A stretch of DNA of 64,000 bases from Arthrobacter sp. ISL-28 (GCF_018613875.1 NZ_JAGGPJ010000005.1:178359-242358); one strand, 5' to 3'; counted from the stretch's first letter, positions 15,252 through 24,197 are shown. Notes: generated by a model not told the origin, from the sequence alone. A program made the numbers and translations.

Positions 15252-18200
15252 TTAGAGGAGTGCGTCGGAGAGGTGGTCCGGAGTGCCGAACCGGTGCGCC
15301 GTGATGGAGACTGCTTGTTCGCGGAGGAAGGTCAGCAGTTCGACGCGGCTGGCGGCGACGACGTCGTTGGCGTAGATGGCCACGTCCGGCTTGCCACCTG
15401 CGGCCTCCGCTGTTGCCGCGGCCGGGGCGCCGAGCAGGCGGATGCGGACACCGGATTCCGGTCCGGTCTTGGCCGCGTACCGCTGGACCCGGGCGGCCCA
15501 GGCTGCGGCGTTCTCGACAACCATGACCACGCCGGAGTCCCGGAGCACTTTAGCGACGGCATCGGTGAGTGGCTCGGTGGTGCTGACTGTCAGGGCATTG
15601 AGCTCCGGGCGTCCATCCCAGGCGGACACTCCGGCTGAGACAACGCGGAGCAGTTCGGCCATGCCGTGCCCTGAGGTGGCCCCTTCGTACCGGATGGTTA
15701 CCGGTACGGGCCTGTAGCGGAAGACATTCCGCTCGGCCTGGAGCCCGGAGACGTCCCGGGCAGCACCGTATTCCATAGCCCACGCCTGGGCGTCCGCGAC
15801 CAATGCCGATTCGAGCCAGGTGACATCTGCTGCAGTGATGGACCCTGCGCCGGCTATGTCCACGGCCGCTGTCAGGATGTGGCGGGCGGGTCCGGAGATC
15901 GGGGCCTTGGGAGTTGCCTGGATGGGGGCGTCCTTCCAGGCTCCGAGGCCGACAAGGTAGTTGGGCCCGCCGGCCTTGGTACCGGCGCCGACGGCGGACT
16001 TCTTCCAGCCGCCGAAGGGCTGACGCCGCACGATCGCACCGGTGATGCCGCGGTTGATGTAGAGGTTGCCGGCCTGGACGTTCTCCAGCCAGTACTTCAG
16101 CTCGCCCGGGTCCAGGGAGTGCAGCCCGGAAGTCAGGCCGTAGTCGATGTCGTTGACGATATTGACAGCTTCTTCCAGAGTCTCGGCGGTCATGACCCCC
16201 AGGATCGGTCCGAAGTATTCGGTCTTGTGGTACTCGCTGCCGCGCCCGACGCCGGCACGGACACCGGGGCTCCAGAGCTTGCCGCTGTCATCAAGCTTGC
16301 GCGGTTCGAGCACCCAGGACTCTCCCTCACCGAGGGTGGTGAGCCCGCGGAGCAGCTTCCCGTTGGCCGGTTCGATGACCGGTCCCATCTGGGTTTGCGG
16401 GTCTACGGGGTATCCGACTTTCAGCGACCGCGCTGCGTCGACCATCTGTTGGTTGAAGCGACGCGACGTCGCGACGGAGCCGACGAGGATGACCAGCGAG
16501 GATGCGGAGCATTTCTGCCCGGCGTGCCCGAAAGCAGACTGCACAACGTCGCGGGCGGCGAGGTCGAGGTCGGCACTGGGGGTGACGATGATGGCGTTCT
16601 TGCCGCTGGTCTCGGCAAGCAGGGGCAGGTCCTTGCGGAAGGAGCGGAACAGTTCGGCCGTCTCGTACCCGCCGGTCAGGATCAGCCTGTCCACGGCGGG
16701 GTGGGACACCAGCGCTGTGCCCAGGTCCCGCGTGGCCACCTGCACGTACTGCAGCACGTCGCGATCGATGCCGGCCTCGTCGAGGGCTTCCCAGAGCGCT
16801 TCAACCATGACGGCGCCGCAGCGGCGTGCCTGCCGCGCCGGCTTGATCACGACGGCGGAGCCGGCGGCCAGGGCGGCGAGGACAGATCCGGCCGGGATGG
16901 CGACCGGGAAGTTCCACGGGGGAGTGACAACGGTCAGCTTCGAGGGGACGAACTGTGCGCCGTCGACATTGTCCAGTTCCTTGGCAAGTTCGGCGTAGTA
17001 GTGCGCGAAGTCGATGGCTTCGGACACTTCCGGGTCGCCCTGGTCCAGGGTCTTGCCGCATTCGGATGCCATGACTTCCAGCAGTTCGGCCCTGCGGGCC
17101 TCCAGCCGCACGCCGGCACGGTGCAGCACCGCGGCCCGCTCTGCCCCGGTCAGGGCACCCCAGGCTGTGCCGCGGGTGACTGCCGTGTCGATGACAGTTT
17201 CCAATTCGTTCCGGGTGCCGAGCTCGTGGGCGTCGGCGGTGGCCTGCCCGAGCGTTGAGGACGGAACACGGTCGAGGATGGCCCGGCCCCAGGCGCGGTT
17301 GGCGGGAAGATCAGGATCGGTGTCAGGGGTGTTGGCGAAGCTCGCCGTGGGCCCGCCATGGCCTATCCCGCCGATTTCCAGGCCCGCCCGGGATGTCGCT
17401 TCTGCCAATGCGGTCTCGGCGTTGAAGCGGCTGCGGTCCTGAACGCGGTTGGGTCCGGGGACGTCGTCGGTGAGGGCTGCCAGGGAGGCCAGGAAGCGCT
17501 GCTTCTCGCGTTCGAACAGGGCTTCGTTTTTGTCGAGCTCGAAGACGGCGGACATGAAGTTTTCCTGGCTGGCGCCTTCCTCGAGGCGGCGGATGAGGTA
17601 GGCGATGGCAACATCGAACTCGCCCGGATGCACGACCGGGGTGTAGAGCAGCAGGGATCCGACGTCGCGTTTGACGGCTTCGGCCTGACCGGTGGCCATG
17701 CCAAGCAGCATCTCGAATTCGATTCCCGAGGTGATCCCTCGGGCTTTGCCCAGCAGGTGGGCAAGGGCCACATCGAACAGGTTGTGTCCGGCCACGCCGA
17801 TACGCACGTTGCCGATTCTTTCGGGCGTCAGGGAGTAGTCGAGAACGGCTTTGTAGGAGGTGTCGGAGTCCTGCTTGGTGCCCCAGGTCGCCAGCGGCCA
17901 GCCGTGCAGGTCCGCGTCGACCAGCTCCATGGGCAGGTTGGCGCCCTTGACGACGCGGACCTTGATCGGGGCCCCGCCGTTTGCGGTGCGGGCCGCCGCC
18001 CATTCCTGCAGCCCGATCATGGCGCTCAAGGCGTCGGGCAGGTACGCCTGCAGGACGATTCCGGCTTCAAGAGTGCGGAATTCGGGCATCTCGAGCAGGC
18101 GGGTGAAGACCGCAATCGTCAGGTCGAGGTCCTTATATTCCTCCATGTCCAGGTTGATGAACTTGCGGGGGGAGGAGGAGGCGGCGAGCTGGTACAGCGG

Positions 18201-18830
18201 GGCGAGCTTTTCCACAATATGGCCGACCGCTTCGTCAAACGCCCAGTGGTTGTGCGGGGCGACGGTCGAGGAGACCTTGATGGAGACGTAGTCAACGTCC
18301 TCACGGGCCAGCAGCTTCCTGGTGCCTTTGAGCCTGCGCGATGCTTCACCTTCGCCGAGGATGGCCTCGCCGAGGAGGTTTATGTTCAGCCGGATCCCGT
18401 CCTTCTTGATTTTGGCAATCGAACGGCCGAGCCTGTCGTCGGTTGCATCCACGATCAGGTGGCTGACCATTTCCCGCAGCACTTTGCGGGCAATCGGGAT
18501 CACGACGCCCGGCAGAACAGGGGCGAGGGAACCGCCGACGGCGACGGCGGATTTCATGTACCAGGGCAGGAACGCAGGGACCTTCGGTGCCAGGGCGTTC
18601 AGCTTCCTTGCTGCGACCGCCTTGTCCTCGGGGCGGACAACGCCATCGACGAAGCCGACGGTGAAGTCCAGGCCTTGCGGGTCTTTCAGCACCCCGGCCA
18701 GCTGGGCAGCGGCGGCATCGACGGGGACTTTTGCGCCCTCGGCCAGCCAGCGGCGGACCAGCGCGACGACATCGTCGGCCAGGTCAGCAGGCTGGACCAG
18801 CTTCGCGCTGGTCGCGGCGGTTGCGGTCAT
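15252..18830 (-). CDS. putA: Bifunctional proline dehydrogenase / glutamate-semialdehyde dehydrogenase
   Basis: A 1192-residue enzyme oxidising proline to glutamate. The FAD-dependent PRODH barrel covers about residues 100-480 (RLNINLLGEAILGEGEASRR, YVSIKVSS, KFINLDMEEYKDLDLT, KVRVVKGANLPMELVD). The NAD-dependent aldehyde dehydrogenase covers about residues 520-1010, with VVTPPWNFPVAIPAGSVLAA, the general-base loop LLAETSGKNAI and the catalytic Cys in GHAGQKCSASS. A C-terminal extension of about 170 residues resembles the oligomerisation-type tail. No ribbon-helix-helix DNA-binding domain is present at the N-terminus, so it does not act as its own repressor. The ATG at 18830 has GAGGAG at 7-nt spacing. 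It lies alone on its transcript. Confidence 0.95.
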   Translation of the reverse strand: MTATAATSAKLVQPADLADDVVALVRRWLAEGAKVPVDAAAAQLAGVLKDPQGLDFTVGFVDGVVRPEDKAVAARKLNALAPKVPAFLPWYMKSAVAVGGSLAPVLPGVVIPIARKVLREMVSHLIVDATDDRLGRSIAKIKKDGIRLNINLLGEAILGEGEASRRLKGTRKLLAREDVDYVSIKVSSTVAPHNHWAFDEAVGHIVEKLAPLYQLAASSSPRKFINLDMEEYKDLDLTIAVFTRLLEMPEFRTLEAGIVLQAYLPDALSAMIGLQEWAAARTANGGAPIKVRVVKGANLPMELVDADLHGWPLATWGTKQDSDTSYKAVLDYSLTPERIGNVRIGVAGHNLFDVALAHLLGKARGITSGIEFEMLLGMATGQAEAVKRDVGSLLLYTPVVHPGEFDVAIAYLIRRLEEGASQENFMSAVFELDKNEALFEREKQRFLASLAALTDDVPGPNRVQDRSRFNAETALAEATSRAGLEIGGIGHGGPTASFANTPDTDPDLPANRAWGRAILDRVPSSTLGQATADAHELGTRNELETVIDTAVTRGTAWGALTGAERAAVLHRAGVRLEARRAELLEVMASECGKTLDQGDPEVSEAIDFAHYYAELAKELDNVDGAQFVPSKLTVVTPPWNFPVAIPAGSVLAALAAGSAVVIKPARQARRCGAVMVEALWEALDEAGIDRDVLQYVQVATRDLGTALVSHPAVDRLILTGGYETAELFRSFRKDLPLLAETSGKNAIIVTPSADLDLAARDVVQSAFGHAGQKCSASSLVILVGSVATSRRFNQQMVDAARSLKVGYPVDPQTQMGPVIEPANGKLLRGLTTLGEGESWVLEPRKLDDSGKLWSPGVRAGVGRGSEYHKTEYFGPILGVMTAETLEEAVNIVNDIDYGLTSGLHSLDPGELKYWLENVQAGNLYINRGITGAIVRRQPFGGWKKSAVGAGTKAGGPNYLVGLGAWKDAPIQATPKAPISGPARHILTAAVDIAGAGSITAADVTWLESALVADAQAWAMEYGAARDVSGLQAERNVFRYRPVPVTIRYEGATSGHGMAELLRVVSAGVSAWDGRPELNALTVSTTEPLTDAVAKVLRDSGVVMVVENAAAWAARVQRYAAKTGPESGVRIRLLGAPAAATAEAAGGKPDVAIYANDVVAASRVELLTFLREQAVSITAHRFGTPDHLSDALL

Positions 18831-19182
18831 GGGTGTACTCCTCAAGGGTGATTTTCAGTGTGCCGGCCAGCGGCCCGGCTCTATCGATTCGAGCGTGACA
18901 GCGGTGGGATATCAGTGGCCGGATGGGCCTGCGTCCCAGTATGTATCGGCGGAAGCATTAAGCAAAAGCGATGTTTTCCGCACAATACACTTCACGAATA
19001 ACGATGAATCTAATCCTTGGTACGGTGAACCCTGTCACTTGCGACAGGCTTTGCAGAGCTGCGCTGTGCCTCGCCGGCGTGGGGTCGCCGGTTCACGGTT
19101 GGTGGCCCGTGCCGCGCCGCAGGCGACCGCGGGGATGTTGCTTTCGTTGCTTCGTTGCTTCGTTGCTTCGTTGGATCCAGGT
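18831..19182. other. Intergenic region upstream of putA
   Basis: About 350 bp between the putA start and the 3' end of the aminotransferase gene. It must contain the putA promoter and any PutR-type operator, but I see no confident site. The AT-richer part around 18955-19015 (with TTTTCCGCACAATACAC and AATAACGATGAATC) is the likely promoter region. A short tandem repeat lies at 19137-19169. Confidence 0.4.
19137..19169. repeat. 8-bp tandem repeat (GTTGCTTC)n
   Basis: One 9-bp variant GTTGCTTTC followed by three exact GTTGCTTC units, 13-46 nt past the aminotransferase stop codon (TCA at 19183-19185 on the plus strand). A simple-sequence tract of this kind is prone to slippage. The same octamer recurs once upstream of the aminotransferase gene (about 20507). 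Confidence 0.8.
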
Positions 19183-20496
19183 TCAGGTCAGGAAGCTGTC
19201 TGTTGCCGCCAGAGCCTCGTCCAGGATGGCCAGGCCCGCGGCGGCGTCGGAGTCGTTCATGTTGAGGGGAGGGGCGACATGGATGCGGTTGCCCTGGATC
19301 AGGGGTAACAAGCCCCGGTCCAGGCACGCCTTAGCGAAGGAGATCATCGGCGCGTTCGGCGCACCAGTGGCTCCTGTCGGCACGAGCGACTCTTTGGTCA
19401 GCCGGTCGCGGACCAGTTCGACGGTCCAGAGGCCGCCAATGCCGCGAACGTCGCCGACGGACTCGTGCTTCTCGGCCATCTGCCTGAGCCCTGGCCCCAG
19501 AAGGTCCGTGCCGAGGCGGGCCGCTGCCGCGACTGTGTCCTCCTCGTGCATCGCGTTGATGGCGCCGACGGCTGCTGCGCAGGCGAGCGGGTGGCCGCTA
19601 TACGTCAAACCCGCCGGGTAGGGGCGTTTGGTGAACATCTCGTAGATCGCGTCGCCAACCAGCACGCCGCCCAGCGGCACATACCCGGAGTTCACGCCCT
19701 TCGCGAAAACCAACAGGTCGGGGGCCACGCCATCGTGGTCGACGCCGAACCAAGCTCCGGTGCGGCCGAAACCGACCATCACCTCGTCGGCGATGTAGAC
19801 GATGCCGTGGCGGTCGCACAGGTCGCGGACCCCACGCAGGTAGCCGGGCGGTGGCACGATGACGCCCGAGCTGCCGATCACCGATTCCAGGACCAGGGAG
19901 GCGATCGTCGAAGGCCCTTCCAGGAGGATCACCTGCTCGAGATGAGCGAGCGCCCGTTCGCACTCTTCCTCCAGGCTGCTCGACCCGAACGCCGACCGGT
20001 ACAGGAAAGGTCCGAAGAAGTGGACGGCGCCCGCCGCGCCAGTGTCCGAGGCCCAGCGGCGAGGATCGCCGGTGAGGTGGATCGACGTCGTTGTCGAGCC
20101 ATGGTACGAGCGGTAAGCGGCAAGCACCTTCGGTCGACCTGTGTAAAGGCGTGCCATCCGAACCGCATGCTCGATGGCCTCCGTTCCACCATTGGTGAAC
20201 AGCACGTGCCCGAGGCGCTCCGGGGCGACCTCCACAATCAGCCGCGCGGCCTCGCCCCGGACATCGGACGCGTGGCCGGGTGCCAGCGTGCACAGACGGT
20301 CGGCCTGCTCCTTGATCGCAGCGACGATGCGCGGATGTTGGTGACCAAGGTTGGTGAACACCAGCTGCGAGCTGAAGTCCAGGTAGCGCCGTCCGCTGAC
20401 GTCGAAGACGTAGCTACCGGAGCCGCCGACCAACATGGGCACGTCGCGCGGCCCCTGAACAACCCAGGGGTGGAAGACCAGTTCGTCGAGATTCAT
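19183..20496 (-). CDS. Class III pyridoxal-phosphate aminotransferase
   Basis: A 437-residue omega-amino-acid/amine transaminase fold. Family signatures in order are GSGSYVFDVSGRRYLDFSSQ, LGHQHPRIVAAI, the PLP-phosphate loop FTNGGTEAIEHAVRMAR, YHGSTTTSIHLTGDPRRWAS, the cofactor Asp in IVYIADEVMVGFGRTGAWFG and the Schiff-base Lys in LLVFAKGVNSGYVPLGGVLV. The length is normal. It would move an amino group from an omega-amine or amino acid (taurine, beta-alanine and putrescine-type donors occur in this family) to pyruvate or a similar acceptor. The ATG has GGAGG at 5-nt spacing. It stands alone, with a palindromic candidate operator upstream. Confidence 0.9.
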   Translation of the reverse strand: MNLDELVFHPWVVQGPRDVPMLVGGSGSYVFDVSGRRYLDFSSQLVFTNLGHQHPRIVAAIKEQADRLCTLAPGHASDVRGEAARLIVEVAPERLGHVLFTNGGTEAIEHAVRMARLYTGRPKVLAAYRSYHGSTTTSIHLTGDPRRWASDTGAAGAVHFFGPFLYRSAFGSSSLEEECERALAHLEQVILLEGPSTIASLVLESVIGSSGVIVPPPGYLRGVRDLCDRHGIVYIADEVMVGFGRTGAWFGVDHDGVAPDLLVFAKGVNSGYVPLGGVLVGDAIYEMFTKRPYPAGLTYSGHPLACAAAVGAINAMHEEDTVAAAARLGTDLLGPGLRQMAEKHESVGDVRGIGGLWTVELVRDRLTKESLVPTGATGAPNAPMISFAKACLDRGLLPLIQGNRIHVAPPLNMNDSDAAAGLAILDEALAATDSFLT

Positions 20497-20808
20497 GACA
20501 ACCTCCGTTGCTTCAGTGCCCGACTATTCACCTTTACTGCCTCACCTTGGCACCGTCACCCAGCCGCGTCCATAGCGCTTGCACCACTCCGCTCCAGCAA
20601 AAGCCGATAGCCGCCCACAGGCGGTACCCGGCCATTCCCGTCCCGCGGTTGTTCTGCCTAGGCTCGTGTCTCACTTCCAAGGAAGTGGGATTGCTGACCG
20701 GTCAGGAACCAACGACGCTAGGTCAGGATGAAAATGTCCGGGTCCCACGAGTGGCAGTGCCCGCGTAGACCACGGGGAGCCCGGCAGGAAGTTGTGATTC
20801 TCGCACCC
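20497..20808. other. Intergenic region between aminotransferase and yidC paralogue
   Basis: About 310 bp holding the promoter of the leftward aminotransferase gene and the 3' flank of the leftward yidC-like gene. It has two palindromes (listed separately) and no open frame that looks coding. Confidence 0.5.
20672..20687. promoter_or_regulatory. 16-bp dyad CACTTCC-AA-GGAAGTG, candidate operator
   Basis: Perfect 7-bp arms flank a 2-bp centre, followed 7 bp later by the perfect palindrome TGACCGGTCA (20695-20704). Both lie about 180-210 bp upstream of the aminotransferase start. The binding protein is unknown. Confidence 0.4.
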
Positions 20809-21771
20809 TTAGCCGTGTTTTTTCTTCCTGTTCTTGCGGTGCGGCTGAATGCGCTGGTTTTTGTGCTCGACGACGGCGGGAGCCACCTCGGCCCCTTTCC
20901 GTTTGCTTCCCGGGTTAGACGTGACCGGAAGCCCTTTCGCGGCGCGCCGCTCGGCGAGGGCTTTGGCAGCCGGGGAGCCCGGCGTGGGCATGCGGCGGAT
21001 CACGAAGAACTGCTGACCCATGGTCCACAGGTTGGTGATGGTCCAGTAAATGAGGACGCCGATGGGGAAGTTGATGCCGCCGACGCCGAAGACGATGGGC
21101 AGGATGTAGAGCATCATTTTTTGCTGGCGCATGAACGGGCTGGCCATGGCTTCTTCAGACATGTTCTTGGCCATGATCTGCTTCTGGGTGATGAACTGCG
21201 TGGCCGTCATCGCCAGGATCATCACGATGGTCAGGACCGTAACTGCCATATTTCCGTCGCTGTACAGCAGTGCCGCAGTCAGTGGCGCGCCGAGGATACT
21301 GGAGGCATCGAACTGCAGCACCTGTTCGTGGCTCATGGCGCCGATGCCCTCGCCGCGCTGCCTGGCAGTGCTGATGCCGGCGAGCACCGTAAAGAGCGCG
21401 AAGAAGAACGGCATCTGAACAAGCAGGGGGAGGCAGGCCGAGAACGGGTTGGTGCCGTGCGTTTTGTACAGGGCCATCTGTTCCTGCGTCATGGCCTGGC
21501 GGGACAGTTGGTCTTTTTTCCCCTTGTACTTGTCCTGCAGTTTCTTCAGGTCCGGCTGCAGGAGCTGCATCCCGCGCTGCGCCTTGATCTGCTTGACGAA
21601 CACGGGGATCAGCGCGGCACGGATCACCAGCACCAGCCCGATGATGGACAGCGTCCAGGTCCAGCCGCTGGCCTCGGGCAGTCCAAGACGGCTCAGGCCT
21701 TCATGGAAGCCGACCATGATGACCGAGACCAGCCACTGGAACGGGAACATTATTGTTCCGAAGAAGTCCAT
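20809..21771 (-). CDS. YidC/Oxa1-family membrane protein insertase (isolated paralogue)
   Basis: A 320-residue YidC/Oxa1 protein. It starts FFGTIMFPFQWLVSVIMVGF, then carries the conserved core WTWTLSIIGLVLVIRAALIP with the hydrophilic-groove Arg, the cytoplasmic coiled-coil loop (MQLLQPDLKKLQDKYKGKKD), PFSACLPLLVQMPFFFALF and TQFITQKQIMAKNMSEEA. It ends in a long basic tail (HKNQRIQPHRKNRKKKHG) of the ribosome-binding type. It inserts membrane proteins with SecYEG or alone. The housekeeping yidC is normally beside rnpA/rpmH and jag near oriC, and none of those genes are here. This is therefore likely a second copy, although the core copy is outside the window and cannot be checked. Confidence 0.9.
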   Translation of the reverse strand: MDFFGTIMFPFQWLVSVIMVGFHEGLSRLGLPEASGWTWTLSIIGLVLVIRAALIPVFVKQIKAQRGMQLLQPDLKKLQDKYKGKKDQLSRQAMTQEQMALYKTHGTNPFSACLPLLVQMPFFFALFTVLAGISTARQRGEGIGAMSHEQVLQFDASSILGAPLTAALLYSDGNMAVTVLTIVMILAMTATQFITQKQIMAKNMSEEAMASPFMRQQKMMLYILPIVFGVGGINFPIGVLIYWTITNLWTMGQQFFVIRRMPTPGSPAAKALAERRAAKGLPVTSNPGSKRKGAEVAPAVVEHKNQRIQPHRKNRKKKHG

Positions 21772-22019
21772 ACGACATACCCCGTGAGAAGAAATTCTGG
21801 CGATCTGGCTAGTCGTGAGACTACAGGTCTAAAGCCTGTCTTCTATAGAGGGCAAGCCCTGGCATGTGAGCACCGTCAGTTCGGACGGGCATCCCCTTGC
21901 CCGCGACCACGCCGGTTCCGTAGTTTTGGAAAAGAGCCAGGGGCAGGGGGGGCAACCACCGGGCCGCACTGGCTGCTGTGCCGGTGCCTTGGCTTGGGCC
22001 GCAACGGAAGGACCATGGC

Positions 22020-22526
22020 GTGGGAAACGTGTCGCTCTACCTGGACGTCGACGGCGTGGTGTGCCCCTTCGGAGCAACCGGCGATACCCCTTGGGGCTCG
22101 GCCTGGAAGTACGCGTACGCCGGCATGCTTGAAGTGGCGTTTGCGGGCGAGCTGGTAGGGGCCCTGAACCGGCTGGCACCAACGCCCGGGCTTCGCTGCG
22201 TATGGCTGACGAGCTGGGAGGAACTGGCACCGGCGGTCCTGTGCCCGGTCACGGGGCTCGACGGCGGCAGATGGCCGGTGCTGACGGCGGAAGGCGCGGG
22301 AAGCGGAGCCAGCTGGTGGAAGCTCGAGGCAATCCAGGCCGACGTCGACTTCGCCCGCCCCGAGGGGATCATCTGGGTGGACGACCAGCTTGCCTTCGAG
22401 GGACGTGCCCAGGCCTGGGCGGGGATCCTGGGCAGGCGTGCCCTGCTGGTTTCGCCCGACCCGAGGCGGGGGCTGTCCCCGGCGGAGGTCTCCGCCATCC
22501 GGGCCTTCGCGGAGGACCAGGTTTGA
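22020..22526 (+). CDS. Small HAD-like protein (RNA-repair HAD type)
   Basis: A 168-residue protein with an N-terminal VSLYLDVDGVVCPFG motif containing the DxDG nucleophile/acid pair of HAD phosphohydrolases. Later come CVWLTSWEE (Thr/Ser motif II), WWKLEAIQAD (Lys motif III) and GIIWVDDQLAF (acidic motif IV). The short cap-less layout resembles HAD domains linked with 'Swiss-army-knife' RNA repair proteins, but here the domain stands alone. The GTG at 22020 follows GGAAGGA at 7-nt spacing. The longer frame from 21978 lacks a ribosome-binding site. It lies between the yidC paralogue (divergent) and the pit gene. Confidence 0.75.
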   Translation: MGNVSLYLDVDGVVCPFGATGDTPWGSAWKYAYAGMLEVAFAGELVGALNRLAPTPGLRCVWLTSWEELAPAVLCPVTGLDGGRWPVLTAEGAGSGASWWKLEAIQADVDFARPEGIIWVDDQLAFEGRAQAWAGILGRRALLVSPDPRRGLSPAEVSAIRAFAEDQV

Positions 22527-22594
22527 TCTCCCGTTCCGGGCGCGTACGATCTATAGGGTTTCAAGCCCGTTCTGCAGCTTTGCAAATCCCATCG

Positions 22595-22612
22595 CGTGAA
22601 TGTCCGGTGAAC
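22595..22612. promoter_or_regulatory. Candidate PHO box upstream of pit
   Basis: On the minus strand GTTCACC-GGAC-ATTCACG: two 7-bp direct-repeat units at 11-bp spacing. The first equals the established actinobacterial PhoP unit GTTCACC and the second matches at 5 of 7 positions. It lies 66-83 nt before the transporter start. Confidence 0.5.
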
Positions 22613-22677
22613 TTTGCTGTGCGGAGCAGGCAGGGAAATGGAACTGCTGATCGTCGACTCTGCAGATTGGGCAACAG

Positions 22678-23904
22678 GTGGATATCACCTTCATGGTGGC
22701 GCTGGTCATAGCGCTGGCATTATTTTTTGACTTCACGAACGGCTTCCATGACACGGCGAATGCGATGGCCACGCCTATCGCCACCGGTGCCATCAAGCCT
22801 AAAACGGCGGTGGCGCTGGCAGCGACCCTGAACCTCGTTGGCGCGTTCCTGTCCACCGAGGTCGCTAAGACTGTTTCGGGCGGCATCATCCGGGAGGGGA
22901 ACGACGGCATCCAGATCACGCCGGACATTATTTTTGCCGGCCTCATGGGAGCCATCCTCTGGAACATGATCACCTGGCTCAAAGGGCTTCCGTCGAGTTC
23001 CTCGCATGCCCTCTTCGGCGGGCTGATCGGCGCGGCCGTGGCGGGCATCGGGTTCCACGCCGTGAACCTGGAGTCCCTGATGCAGAAGGTCATCCTGCCG
23101 GCGATCTTCGCACCCATCATCGCCGGTGGCGTTGCCTACGTCTGTACCCGCGTCGCCTACGCGCTCACGTCACGCCACGATCCGGAGACGGGCAGCAAGC
23201 TGACCCAGAAGCGCGGCGGCTTCCGGACCGGCCAGATTTTCACTTCCAGCCTGGTGGCGCTGGCCCACGGCACCAACGACGCCCAGAAGACGATGGGCAT
23301 CATCACCCTGGTCCTGATTGCGGCAGGTACCCAAGATCCCGGCTCGGGTCCGCAATTCTGGGTCATCGGGGCCTGCGCCTTCGCCATCGCCATCGGCACG
23401 TACGCCGGCGGCTGGAGGATCATCCGGACCATGGGTGCAGGACTTACGGAAGTGAAGCCCGCGCAGGGCTTCGCCGCAGAATCCAGCACCGCCTCTGCCA
23501 TTCTCGCCTCCTCGAACCTCGGTTTCGCCCTCTCCACCACCCAGGTGGCTTCAGGATCCGTGATCGGTTCCGGGATGGGCCGTAAAGGCACGTCCGTCCG
23601 CTGGGGCATGGTGGGGCGCATCGCACTTGGCTGGCTCTTCACCCTGCCCGCGGCAGGCATCGTCGGCGCCCTCACCGCGCTTCTCGTCAAGACCGGCGTC
23701 GTTGGCGTGGTGATTGCGGCGGTCGCTGGAACGGCGGCAGTCCTGTTCATGTTCTTCTACTCACGTAACTCCGCAGTGGGCCACCACAACGCCGTGGAGG
23801 TCGAGGAAGCAGGCCAGGCGGTCCGCTTCGCGAAGAAAAAAGCCCTCGCCCGCGCACGCGCCAAGGCAGCCAAGGCAAACGAGCCGAAGGATACTCAGCG
23901 ATGA
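22678..23904 (+). CDS. Low-affinity inorganic phosphate transporter, PiT family
   Basis: A 408-residue polytopic H+/phosphate (metal-phosphate) symporter. Both family signature repeats are clear: FFDFTNGFHDTANAMATPIA at about residues 16-35 and VALAHGTNDAQKTMGIITLV at about 197-216. The paired SSSSHALFGGLIGA-like and STTQVASGSVIGSGMGRKG turns are also present. The C-terminus is cytoplasmic and strongly basic (RFAKKKALARARAKAAKANE). The GTG start has only a weak ribosome-binding site. Its last codons overlap the ATG of the next small membrane gene. A candidate PHO box lies upstream. Confidence 0.94.
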   Translation: MDITFMVALVIALALFFDFTNGFHDTANAMATPIATGAIKPKTAVALAATLNLVGAFLSTEVAKTVSGGIIREGNDGIQITPDIIFAGLMGAILWNMITWLKGLPSSSSHALFGGLIGAAVAGIGFHAVNLESLMQKVILPAIFAPIIAGGVAYVCTRVAYALTSRHDPETGSKLTQKRGGFRTGQIFTSSLVALAHGTNDAQKTMGIITLVLIAAGTQDPGSGPQFWVIGACAFAIAIGTYAGGWRIIRTMGAGLTEVKPAQGFAAESSTASAILASSNLGFALSTTQVASGSVIGSGMGRKGTSVRWGMVGRIALGWLFTLPAAGIVGALTALLVKTGVVGVVIAAVAGTAAVLFMFFYSRNSAVGHHNAVEVEEAGQAVRFAKKKALARARAKAAKANEPKDTQR

Positions 23905-24122
23905 AGTGGTTGGAACTCCTGACAGTGGGCGTCGCCACGCTGGTGGCGGCAGTAACGGTGGTTGTCCTGTATTCACTTGGTGTCCGGCTTACCGCCATTG
24001 CCGGTGACCGGCAGGCGAGCACACCGGTCTGGGTCCGCTACCTCGCCTACGTCTGCTTCGGGCTCTGCGGCATCGCCGTGCTGTTCGGGCTCTACCTGAT
24101 CATTCCCTACTTCAGCGGTTAG
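23901..24122 (+). CDS. Small two-helix membrane protein coupled to pit
   Basis: A 73-residue protein with two predicted membrane helices (about residues 4-29 and 46-69) joined by a polar loop (RLTAIAGDRQASTPVWVR). The ATG overlaps the pit stop codon (ATGA), so it is translationally coupled and probably an accessory or regulatory subunit of the phosphate transporter. I recognise no named domain. Confidence 0.8.
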   Translation: MKWLELLTVGVATLVAAVTVVVLYSLGVRLTAIAGDRQASTPVWVRYLAYVCFGLCGIAVLFGLYLIIPYFSG

Positions 24123-24185
24123 ACGGCCACGCCTACGACGGACGGCAGGCTGGATACAGCACTGGGAACCGGGCCTGCGACTCGC

Positions 24186-24191
24186 TAGGCT
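24186..24191 (+). promoter_or_regulatory. -10 element of leaderless DHFR-like gene
   Basis: TAGGCT, 6 nt before the ATG at 24198; no Shine-Dalgarno sequence lies between them. Confidence 0.5.
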
Positions 24192-24197
24192 GGGCGC

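Noticed and set aside
15879..18851. Long plus-strand frames (459 and 497 residues) over putA
   Set aside because: Both are antisense shadows of putA; the putA frame has full domain signatures.
20508..20768. 86-residue plus-strand frame in the aminotransferase upstream gap
   Set aside because: No ribosome-binding site, no motif, and it overlaps the palindromic promoter region.
21866..22132. 88-residue frame upstream of the HAD gene
   Set aside because: It overlaps the HAD gene in another frame and has an Arg/Gly-rich shadow composition.
20728..22158. 476-residue open frame on the plus strand
   Set aside because: It lies antisense to the YidC gene. Composition is His/Arg/Gly-rich, as typical for shadow frames in high-GC DNA, with no family motif.
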